From contig JAGMUV010000014.1 in NCBI GenBank assembly GCA_020744425.1, forward strand, positions 186,001-250,000: 64,000 nucleotides of DNA. Direction: 5' to 3'. Below are positions 26,801 to 38,800 of this stretch, piece by piece (position 1 is the first letter of the stretch; the number at the start of each line of letters is the position of its first letter). The position numbers and the translations under genes were made by a program. The notes under the pieces were generated by a model, which searched no databases, had not been told where the DNA came from, and was given only the letters and a program-made list of their open reading frames with translations. This DNA comes from Dactylonectria macrodidyma (taxonomy: Eukaryota; Ascomycota; Sordariomycetes; Hypocreales; Nectriaceae).

Positions 26801-29800
26801 CACAGTCCGTGTCGACAGAGCAATCAGTCCCTGAGGGCGGTTGACAGGTTCCTGCGACGCAAGTCTCTCCAGAAGCACAATCAGTGTCAACTGAACAACC
26901 GGCTCCCGCAGGAGGTTGACAGACTCCGGCTTCACATGTCTGGCCGCTGCCACAATCTGAGTCCACGGTGCAACCAGCTGATGGCTGGCAAGAACCAGAG
27001 ACACAAATTTCGTTTTCAGCACAGTCGGTGTCAACTGAGCAATCGGTTACAGCGATGCAAATACCAGCGATGACATTGCATGTTTCCAAAATGTTGCAAT
27101 CAGTGTCAGCAAAGCATGCAGGGGTGCAAATTCCAGCAGAACAAGTCTGACCACTGCCGCAATCTTCATCGCCGGTGCAGTTCGGGGGAGGTGTACACGT
27201 TCCAGATACGCAAGTTGAACCGTCGCTACAGTCGGTGTCAACAGAGCAACCTTCTGAGGGTTGACAGGTTCCAGACACGCATGTCGATCCGTCAGCACAG
27301 TCAGTGTCGACGGAGCAACCACTTGGAGGCTGGCAGGTCCCCGATTCGCATGTGCCGCCATTAGTACAGTCAGAATCGGTAGAGCAGCCGGCTGGGGGCT
27401 GACAGGTTCCAGATACACAAGTCTCGCCGTCAGTGCAATCGGTATCAACAGAACAGCCGGCCGGGGGTTGGCATGTTCCGGAGACGCATGTTGAGCCGTC
27501 CGCACAGTCAGTATCGGTAGAGCAGCCAGCTGGTGGTTGGCATGTCCCAGATACGCATGTTGAGCCGTCAGTGCAATCGGTATCTATCGAGCAACCGGCT
27601 GGGGGTTGACATGTTCCAGATACACAAGTCTCGCCGTCGGCGCAGTCAGTATCTGTAGAGCAGCCGGTCGAGGGTTGGCATACTCCAGATACACAAGTTG
27701 AACCGTCAGTGCAGTCATCATCCACAGTGCAGCCTGCCGGGGGTTGACAAGTGCCAGAGACACAAGTTGATCCGCCAGTGCAATCGTCGTCCACGGCGCA
27801 ACCTGCTGGAGGCTGGCAAGTGCCAGATACACATGTTTCTCCGTTGCTGCAGTCTGAATCAAGGGAGCAGCCAGCTGGAGGTTGACATGTGCCAGATACG
27901 CAAGTCGAACCGTCAGTACAATCATCATCCACAGCGCAGCCAGCTGGAGGCTGACATGTGCCGGATACACATGTTTCTCCGTTGCTGCAGTCTGAATCGA
28001 GGGAGCACCCAGCCGGAGGTTGGCAGGTGCCAGATACACAAGTTTCGCCGTCGGCACAGTCGGTGTCAGCCGTACAGTCCGTTCCAGGTATACAGATTCC
28101 AGAAGAATTGCACGTTTCCTCCTCACTGCAATCCGTATCGGATGTGCAGGGAGGGTTGCAAACGCCAGATTCACAGAGTTGACCAGTGCCGCAATCAAAG
28201 TCAACTGAACAACCACCAGTCGAGGGCTGACAGCTTCCTGATACGCACGTTTCTCCGTCGCCACAGTCGGTGTCGGTAGAACAACCCGCGGGCGGTTGGC
28301 AGGTTCCTGATACACAGACATCGCCGTTGCTGCAATCAGTATCAATAGAGCATCCTGCGGGTAGTTGACATGTTCCGGATTGGCACGTCTCACCACCACT
28401 GCAATCGCTGTCAGTAGAACAGCTTGCGGGAGGTTGGCAAGTTCCTGACTGGCACGTCTCGCCATTGCTACAGTCAGAGTCAACTGAACAATCGCCTCCT
28501 GCTGGCGGTTGGCAGGTTCCTGATACACAGACATCGCCGTTGCTGCAATCAGTATCAATAGAGCATCCTGGGGGTGGTTGACAAGTTCCGGATTGGCATG
28601 TCTCGCTGCCACTGCAATCGCTGTCGGTGGAACAGCCTGCGGGAGGTTGGCAAGTTCCCGATTCGCAAGTCTCGCCATTGCTACAGTCAGAGTCAACGGA
28701 ACAATCACTTCCTGTCGGTGGCTGACAGACACCTGACACGCATGTGCCGCCGTTGTTGCAATCAGTATCAACGGAGCAGCCTGCGTGTGGTTGGCAGGTT
28801 CCTGATTGACACGTCTCGCCGCTGCTGCAGTCGCTATCAACTGTGCAGCCAGCCGGAGGTGTCTGACAGGTTCCCGATTGACACGTCTCGCCATTGCTGC
28901 AGTCGCTGTCAAGTGTGCAGCCAGGCGGGGATTGACAGGTTCCAGACTGACATATCTCGCCGCTATTGCAGTCGCTATCGACTGCGCAGCCTGTTGGAGC
29001 CTGACAGGTTCCTGATTGACATATCTCGCCATTGCTACAATCGCTGTCAACTGTGCAGCCTGTTGGAGCCTGACAGGTTCCTGATTGACATATCTCGCCA
29101 TTGCTACAATCGCTGTCAACTGTGCAGCCGGCTGGGGCTTGACAAGTTCCGGACTGACACGTCTCGCCGTCATTGCAGTCGCTGTCCACTGTGCAACCAG
29201 CCGGGGCTTGGCAAGTTCCTGATTGACAAGTCTCGCCGCTATTACAGTCGCTATCGACTGAGCAGCCAGCCGGGGCTTGACAAGTTCCTGACTCGCAGGT
29301 CTCGCCGTCGTTGCAGTCACTGTCGACTGTGCAGCCAGCAGGGGCTTGACAAATTCCTGACTCGCAGGTCTCGCCATCGTTACAGTCACTGTCCACTGTA
29401 CAACCAGCCGGGACTTGACAAGTTCCAGACTGACACGTCTCACCGCTATTGCAATCGCTGTCGACTGTACAACCAGCCGGGACTTGACAAGTTCCAGACT
29501 GACACGTCTCACCGCTGTTGCAATCGGAATCGACTGTACAATCACCGCCGCTTGTAGGCTGGCAGCTACCCGATACACAAATCTGGTCTGTATCGCAGTC
29601 GGTATCAACAGTACATCCAGTAGGTTGGCAGGTTCCAGAAACGCAGGACTCGTTGATGTCGCAATCGTCGTCAACTGAGCATGTACCGCCATTCGAGGGC
29701 TGGCAGATTCCAGAAACACATGTTTCTCCGTCAGCACATTCATCATCGGATGAACAGCCGGTGCCAGCAGTGCAGATACCGTTAGAGGCACACGACTCAT

Positions 29801-32800
29801 CAGTGTCACAGTCGGAATCGGACACACACGCGGGTGTGCAGACGCCAGCATCACAGGTCTGTTGGGCACCGCAGTCGGTATCAACTGTGCAGCCGCCTGC
29901 TGGTGGTTGACAGGTTCCAGAGGTGCAAATATCACCATTGCTACAATCTGAATCGACTGTGCAACTTCCGCCTGATGGAGGTTGACAGGTTCCAGAGGTG
30001 CAAACATCACCATTGCTACAATCGGAGTCAGTTGTACAGCTTCCGGCTGGTGGTTGACACGTTCCAGATGTGCAAACTTCGCCGTTGCTGCAATCTTCAT
30101 CGACCGAACATCCTCCAGCTAGAGGTTGACATGTTCCAGATATGCAAACATCGCCGTTGGTACAATCGGAATCAACTGTGCATCCTCCGGCTGGGGGTTG
30201 ACATGTTCCAGATGTGCAAATATCGCCATTGCTACAGTCTGAATCAGTTGCACAGCTATCACCGGGGGGTTGACAAGTCCCAGATATGCAGACGTCGCCG
30301 TTGCTACAATCGGAATCAACTGTACATCCTCCAGCTGGGGGTTGGCACGTTCCAGATGTACAAACGTCACCGTTGCTGCAATCTTCATCAACCGAACACC
30401 CGCCAGCCGGAGGTTGGCAAGTGCCTGAGACACAAGTAGCACCATCGGTACAATCTTCATCAGCGGAACAACCACTCGTCGGAGGCTGGCATGTGCCTGA
30501 TACACAAGTCGCGCCGTCGGTGCAATCAGTATCGACCGAGCAGCCTGGTGCAGGTTGGCAGAATAAATCAACGCATACTTCGCCATTGCCGCAGTCAGTA
30601 TCAACAGAACACCCAGTCAAGCAAACACCTGATACACAGGTGGCACCGTCGGTACAGTCATCATCAACCGAGCAGCCACCAGTCGGAGGTTGACAAACCC
30701 CGGAGGTGCAAACGTCTCCACCTGTGCAGTCCGTATCAACTGAACAACTGCCAGTGGGAGGTTGGCAAGTCCCAGAGGTACAGACATTTCCATCAGTACA
30801 ATCGGTATCATCTGAGCAACTGCCTGTTGGAGGCTGGCAAGTCCCAGATGTGCAAACATTTCCATCCGTGCAGTCTGTGTCAACTGTGCAGCCTGCTGGA
30901 GGTTGACAGACCCCAGAAACACAAGTATCGCCGTTACTGCAGTCAGTGTCGACAGAGCAACCGCTAGAGGGAGGTTGGCAGGTTCCAGATGTGCAGATGT
31001 TTCCATCCGTGCAGTCGGTATCCACGGAGCAACCTGCTGGGGGTTGGCAAGTTCCGGATACACAAGTTGAACCTTCAGTGCAATCGCCATCTACAGAGCA
31101 TTCGTTGCCACTTGATGGCTGGCATGTGCCTGATACACAAGTCTCATCGGTTCCACAGTCTTCATCGCCAGCACATTCAGTTCCAGCAATGCAAATTCCA
31201 GAAGCATTGCAAATCTCGTCAGTACCGCAGTCTGTGTCAGAGGAGCATGCTGGAGTGCAAGTGCCAGATTGGCAAGTCTGAGTGCTACCGCAATCATCAT
31301 CTGTAGCGCAACCTGCCGGGGGTTGGCAGGTTCCTGATACACATGTCTCACCGCTTGCACAATCAGTATCGACAGAGCAGCCGGTTGAGGGCTGACAAGT
31401 TCCTGATACACAAGTGTTGCCGGTATCACAATCGATGTCGGTAGTACAGGTGTTGCCTGTAGCAGGTTCACAGCTTCCTGATGTGCAGATTTCTCCCTGG
31501 CCGCAGTCCGCATCAACGGAGCAGCTGGCTGAGGGTTGGCAAGTTCCTGATACGCAAGTGTCACCGTTGTTACAATCGGTGTCAACACTGCAGTCACCAC
31601 CTGTGGTAGGTTGGCACGTTCCAGAAACGCAAGACTCGTTGGTGCCGCAATCGGCATCATCAGTGCAGTCACCTCCTGTGACGGGCTGGCAGGTTCCAGA
31701 GACGCAGGACTCATTGGTCCCGCAATCGGTGTCAACAGAGCAACCGCCACCTGTGGATGGCTGACAGGTTCCTGAGACACACGTGTCGCCAACGTCGCAG
31801 TCATCATCAACAGTGCATCCGCTACCACTTATACAGATGCCGTTAGAGTCGCAAGACTCTCCAGTAGCGCAGTCTGAATCAGATGAGCATGAGGGTGTGC
31901 AAGCACCAGAGACACATGTCTGAGTGCTGCCGCAGTCCGAATCGACCGAGCAGCCACCAGGTTGCTCACAAATTCCCGCGACGCAAGTTTCCCCGGTGCC
32001 ACAGTCAGCATCAACAGAGCATCCTCCGACAGTTGTGGGCTGGCAGGCGCCAGAGACACAGACCTCGTTAGTACCGCAGTCAGTATCGACAGAGCAGCCA
32101 CCTGAGGGCTGACAAGTTCCAGAGATGCAAGATTCATCAGAACCACAATCAGAGTCGACAGTGCAATCGCCACCGCCAACAATGGGTTGACAAGCACCGT
32201 TTTCACAGGTTTCGTCCGTGCCACAATCGCTATCGACAGAACAGGCTGAAGTCGAGGGCTGACAAGCCCCAGATACGCATGTCTCTCCGGCGCTACAATC
32301 ACTATCCACTGAGCAATCGGTAGTGGAAGGCTGGCAAGTACCCGAAACGCAGGTCTCGCCAGTGGCGCAGTCCTCGTCAACAGCGCAGCTACCAGTTGTG
32401 GGTTGACAGGTTCCAGAGACACAAGACTGATCAGTTTCACAATCGCTGTCCACTGTGCAGCCGCCAGTTGTGGGTTGGCAGGTTCCAGAGACGCAAGTTT
32501 GGTCAGTGCCACAATCACTATCAACGGAACAGCCGCCATTCACAGCCTGGCAAGTGCCTGAGACACATGTCTCGTCGGTTCCGCAGTCGCTGTCGACAGA
32601 GCAGTCGCCTCCATTTGAAGGCTGGCAGGTTCCTGACACGCAAGTCTCATCACTTCCGCAGTCAGAATCAACCGAGCAATCACCTCCCGCAGATGGCTGG
32701 CAGGTGCCGGATACACATGTTTGATCGGCGGCGCAGTCTGAATCGACAGAACAGCTACCTGCTGAAGTTGTTTGACAAGTTCCGGATACACAGGTTTGAT

Positions 32801-35800
32801 CAGTATCGCAATCAGCATCAACGGAGCAGCCTTGGCTTGGCTGACAAGTTCCCGATACACAAGTCTCTCCGGCGGCGCAGTCGCTATCGACGGCGCATTC
32901 ACCTCCAGTCACAGGCTGACAAGTGCCAGAGACACAGCTCTCGCCATCGCTACAGTCATCGTCAACTGTACAGCTGGTGGAAGTTTGACAGGTTCCTGAG
33001 ACGCAAATCTCGCCGGCTTCGCAATCGGCGTCGGCTGAGCAACCGCCAGATGCTTGACAAGTGCCCGATACACAAATCTCATTGTCAGCGCAATCGGTGT
33101 CGGCGGAGCAGGGAACATCAACGATGCAGACCCCGGAAGAATGGCATGTTTCTTCAGAGGCACAGTCCTGATCGGAAGAGCATGGAGGGGTGCAGACGTT
33201 GGCGACACAAGTCTGGCCGGTGCCGCAGTCATCATCGGTAGAGCAACCGCCTGCTGACGGTTGGCAAGATCCTGATATACAAGTCTCGCCAACGCCGCAA
33301 TCAGCATCAGCAGAGCAACCGCTGCTTGGTGGCTGGCATGAGCCTGATATGCAAGTCTCACCAGTGCCGCAGTCGCTATCAGTCGAACAACCAGAGGGTT
33401 GACACGTGCCAGCGACACAAATCTCATCAGTACCGCAGTCGTCATCGACAGAGCAATCCCCGCCACTCGCGGGCTGGCAAGAGCCTGAGACGCAAATCTC
33501 TCCGTTATTGCAGTCGTTGTCGACAGAGCAATCTCCCCCACTCGCGGGCTGGCAAGAGCCTGAGACGCAAGTCTCTCCGGTACTGCAGTCGGCATCAACA
33601 GAGCAGCCTCCTCCTGGTATGACAGGTTGACAAGTCCCAGATACGCAAAACTCGCCAGTATTGCAGTCGCCGTCAACAGAGCAGCCTGTTGGTGTGGCAG
33701 GTTGACAGGTCCCAGATACACAAGTCTCATCAGCACCGCAGTCACTGTCGACAGAGCAATCTCCTCCACTTGCGGGTTGACAAGAGCCTGATACACAAAT
33801 TTGGCCGCTGCTGCAATCATCATCAACGGAACAATCTCCTCCAGTTGTGGGTTGGCAAGTACCCGATATACAGGTTTCGCCGCTGCCGCAGTCGCCATCC
33901 ACAGAACAACTGCCGCCTGGGGCAGGTTGGCAAGTTCCTGATACACAAGTCTCGTCGACACCACAATCGCTGTCTACTGAACAGCTGTTAGGCAAGGGCT
34001 CACACACTCCGGAATTACAGGTCTCTCCGTCTGCACATTCATCGTCTGAGGTGCAAGGCGTGCCGACGATACAAATTCCAGAAGTGCATATCCCTCCATT
34101 GAGGCAGTGCGTATCGAGAGGGCAGGTACAGATTCCGGATTCACAGACAAAACCTGAGGCGCAATCACTGTCTGATGTACACCCAGTTTGGGGAGTGCAA
34201 GTGCCCGATACACAGGTCTCGCCTGTGCTGCAGTCACCATCAACAGAACAGCTGCCTCCCGGATCTGGTTGACATGTCCCCGACACGCAGATCTCGCCCG
34301 TGTCACAGTCACCATTGACGGAACAGGTGCCTCCTGACGTTGGTTGACATGTTCCTGATACGCAAATCTCGCCTGTTCCACAGTCGCCGTCAACGGAACA
34401 GCTGCCTCCACTCGAGGGTTGGCAAGTCCCAGAAACGCAGGTCTCATCTGCAGCGCAGTCGCTATCGGTAGAACAGCTACCTCCAGTCGAGGGTTGGCAT
34501 GTTCCGGAAACACAGGTCTCGTCGGTGCCGCAATCATTATTGGTAGAACAGCCACCTCCATTCGCAGGTTGACAGGTTCCGGAAACACAAGTTTCGTCGG
34601 TGCCACAGTCGCTATCAGTAGAACAATCGCCTCCCGAAGACGGCTGACAGGTACCAGAAACACATGTCTCGTCCGTGAGGCAGTCGCTGTCAGTAGAACA
34701 GCTTCCTCCAGATGAAGGCTGGCAGGCTCCGGATATACAAGCCTCGCCAGCATCGCAATCAGCGTCAACGGAGCAAGTTCCCCCAGTTGGTGGCTGACAA
34801 GTTCCTCCGACGCAGACCTCGTTGGTGCCGCAGTCTCCATCGACGGAGCAAGCGCCTCCGGTCGAAGGCTGGCAAACCCCGTCTTGACAAGTCTCGTCGG
34901 TACCGCAATCGCCGTCGTTGATGCAAGCAGTCAGGACTTGACATGTTCCAGATACACACGTTTCACCGACATCGCAGTCGCTGTCAGTAGAGCAGTCACT
35001 GCCACCGTTGACAGGTTGGCAAGTGCCAGAAACACAAGTCTGACCGGTGCCGCAGTCGGCATCAACAGAGCAATCGCCTCCAGTCGAAGGCTGACATACT
35101 CCAGCTTCACAAGTCTCGTCGGTACCACAATCACTATCGGCGGTGCAAGCGGTCGGAACTTGACATGTTCCAGATACACACGTTTCACCGGCGTCGCAGT
35201 CGCTGTCGGTAGAGCAATCGTTGCCGCTATTGACAGGTTGGCAAGTGCCAGAAACACAGGTCTCGCCCGTGCCACAGTCAGCATCAACAGAGCAGCTTCC
35301 AGTCGAAGGCTGGCACGTTCCGGATACACAAATCTCGCTGGAGTCGCAATCGGTGTCAACTGAGCAAGCACCTCCAGTTGACGGCTGACATGTTCCTGAT
35401 ACACATGTCTCGTCGGTACCGCAATCCGCATCAACGGAGCAGCCACCGCCAATCGTCGAAGGTTGGCAGACTCCAGAGATACAGACCTCGTCGTCTGCAC
35501 AATCAGCGTCGACGGAGCAAGCACCACCAACTGTAGGTTCACATGTGCCGGATACGCAAATCTCAAACTCTCCGCAGTCAGCATCAGAGCCGCAGGGGGT
35601 TTCAGAAGTGCAGGTCGAAGAGACGCAGCTCTCGCCCTCGGCGCACTGATCGCTTGAGGTGCAGCCAGATGGGCTGCAAGAGCCGGACACACAACTCTGT
35701 CCGGTAGGGCATTGGCTACTAGATGTGCAGCCTCCAGAGGCAGGTGTGCAAGCCCCAGACACGCAGGTTTCGCCAGTAGGACAGTCTTTGTCAAGGGCGC

Positions 35801-38800
35801 ATCCAGATGAAGTGCAGGTTCCAGACACACAAGTCTCTCCACTGTTGCAATCATCGCTGGACGTACATTCATCTGGCGTGCAAACTCCTGAGACGCAGCT
35901 CTCACCTGTGCCGCACTGGGAGCTTGATGTGCATCCAGACGGTGTGCAAGTACCATCGACACAGCTCTCCGACGAGGCACATTGATCGCTAGAAGTGCAG
36001 CCAGAACCAGGGACACACACTCCATTCTCGCAGGTCTCGCCAGCATCACAGTTCGCGCTGGAAGTACATCCCAGTGCACACTGTCCATTTTGGCAAGTTT
36101 GACCATCGCCGCACTCGCTGTTGGCTGCACAGGGAACTGGCACACAGATTCCGGCTTCGCAAGTCTCATTCTCAGCACATTCGTCGTTTGATGTGCAAAG
36201 GATTTCAACAACGCAGATGCCGCCAGAGCATTTGAATCCAGATTCACAGGCCTCGCTGTCCACGCAGGGGGTGACACAGCTTTGCTGCTGACAGATCTGT
36301 CCGTCTGTACACTGGGCGTCGGTAGTACATTCTGGCGCGGCAACACAACTGCCAGCCTGACAAACCTGTCCATCAGAACATTCAGCGTCAGCAGTGCACG
36401 CTGGTGCGGCAACACAACTTCCAGACTGACAGACCTGTCCGTCAGCACAGTCGGCGTCAGTCGTGCATACTGGCGCGGCAACACAACTTCCAGACAGACA
36501 GACCTGTCCGTCTGTACAGTCGGTGTCAGTCGTGCACGTTGGTGCAGCAACACAACTCCCATCCTGACAGAGCTGTCCATCCGTGCACTGGGCGTCAGTC
36601 GTACACTCTGGCGCGGCAACACAGCTTCCGGCCTGGCAGACCTGTCCGCCCGTACATTGAGCGTCAGTCGTACATTCCGGTGCTTCAACGCAGCTCCCAG
36701 CCTGGCAGACACGTCCAGGCTGGCATTGGGAATCTATTTGGCAGTTGGGGGTAACGCAAGCTCCATTCTCGCAGACCTGACCATCGTCACATTGGTCGGC
36801 GGTCGTACAGGAGCCAACGACACACACTCCCGCCACACAAATCTCACCAACGGGGCAGTTGTTGTTAGTTCCACATACGGTGAAGCATTGTCCTGCGGAG
36901 CAGATCTGACCGGTGCTGCACTGGGCATTTGTCTGACATTCGGGGCCAGTAACGCAGGCGCCGTTCACACATGACTGACCAGATTCGCAGTCACTGTCAA
37001 CCGAGCACGAGGGAACGCAAGCTCCGTCCTGGCAGATCTCGTTTGCACCGCAGTTTTCATCTGCCGTGCATGGGGAGGTAGGGGCGGTGCAGGTTCCATC
37101 TTCGCAAGTCTCACCAGCAGGGCAGTCGGCATTGGTATTACATCCTGAAATACACTCATTGTTCTGGCAGATCTGGCCGACGTCACACTCGTTGTCAGAT
37201 GCACAATCGCCCGAGGTGCAAATTCCAGATTGACAGCTGCCTCCGAGTTCGCAGTCATCATCTGTAGCGCAATTGCTAACACATTTTCCAGATTCGCAGA
37301 CTTTGTTGAGACCACAGTCATCGTCTGAAGTGCATCGGGGGGTGACACAAGCTCCAGCCTGACAAACCTGGTCAGTGGCACATTGGCTGTCTGTGGTACA
37401 TCCAGTAGGGGATGTAACACAAACGCCCGACTGACAGGTTTGGCCGGCTGCACACTCGCTATTTGTGGTGCATCCAGTCGGAGCAGTAACACAGACACCA
37501 GCCTGGCAGGTTTGACCCGCGGCACATTGGCTGTCTGTAGTGCATCCATTGGTAGTTGGAACACAGGCGCCGGACTGGCACGTCTCGCCAGCGCCACAGT
37601 CGTCGTTCTGGGTACATATGGTCTGGCATCTTCCGTCTTGACAAATTTGACCAAGATCGCAGTCATCGTTCATTGTGCATCCAGCTCCAGCGACGCAGGT
37701 TCCGGACTGGCAAATCTCGTTGGTAGCACAGTCAGCGTCGGATGAACATTCATCGACGACACAAACTCCATCCTGACAAGACTGACCAGTGCCGCAATCA
37801 TCCTCTGTCGTGCATGGGCGATCAGTACAGGTTCCATCTATGCACTGCTGGCTTTCCAGGCACTCGTCATCACGGTTGCATCCACCCGAGATACAGATTC
37901 CGTCCTGACAGGTGCCATCCGGGCAAAGATTGTCTTCCGAGCATTCTGTGACACAGTTTCCCGATTGACAGATCTGCCCAGGGGAACACTGACTATCCGA
38001 GGTACATGCAGTCGGGTTGACAACACAGAGACCTCCAGTGCAAACCTGGTTCGTGGCACAATCGGTGTTGGTGGAGCATGGCTTTGTGATACAGACTCCG
38101 TCTTGGCATATCTGGGTCGCAGAACAGTCGTTGTTAGTGGTACAAGCTGGCGCCGTGACACAAGCTCCGTTCGAACAAACCTGTCCTGAGTCGCAGTCCG
38201 AGTTCTGGGTACAAGCTGGTGGTGTTGTAACGCAAGCTCCGTTCGAACATACTTGTCCCGAACCACAATCTGAGTTCTGAGTGCAAGTTGGTGGCGTTGT
38301 GACGCAAGCGCCGTTCGAACACACTTGTCCTGGACCACAATCTGAGTTCTGGGTGCACGCTGATGGATTTGTGACGCAAGCTCCATTAGAACAGACCTGG
38401 CCCGAGCCGCAGTCCGAGTTCTGAGTGCAAGCTGGTGGTGTTGTCACACAAGCACCATTGGAACATACTTGACCTGATCCACAGTCCGAATTCTGAGTGC
38501 AAGCTGGTGGTGTTGTGACGCAAGCTCCGTTTGAGCAAATCTGCCCAGGGCCGCAGTCTGAGTTCTGAGAGCAGGTCGGGTTGCCACCAACACAAGCCCC
38601 ATTCACACACCTCTGTCCCGCGGGACAATGGTTATCCTGGGTGCAGATACCCGGGGCTATAGCCACACAGACGCCGTCTACGCAAGTCTCGTCGTCGTCG
38701 CATCCGTTGTCATTAGTGCAGTCTTCGCCTGAGACGCAAATGCCGCCATTGCAAATCTGCTGACCATTGCAGTCAGTCGCATCCTCGCAGGCAGGCTTGC

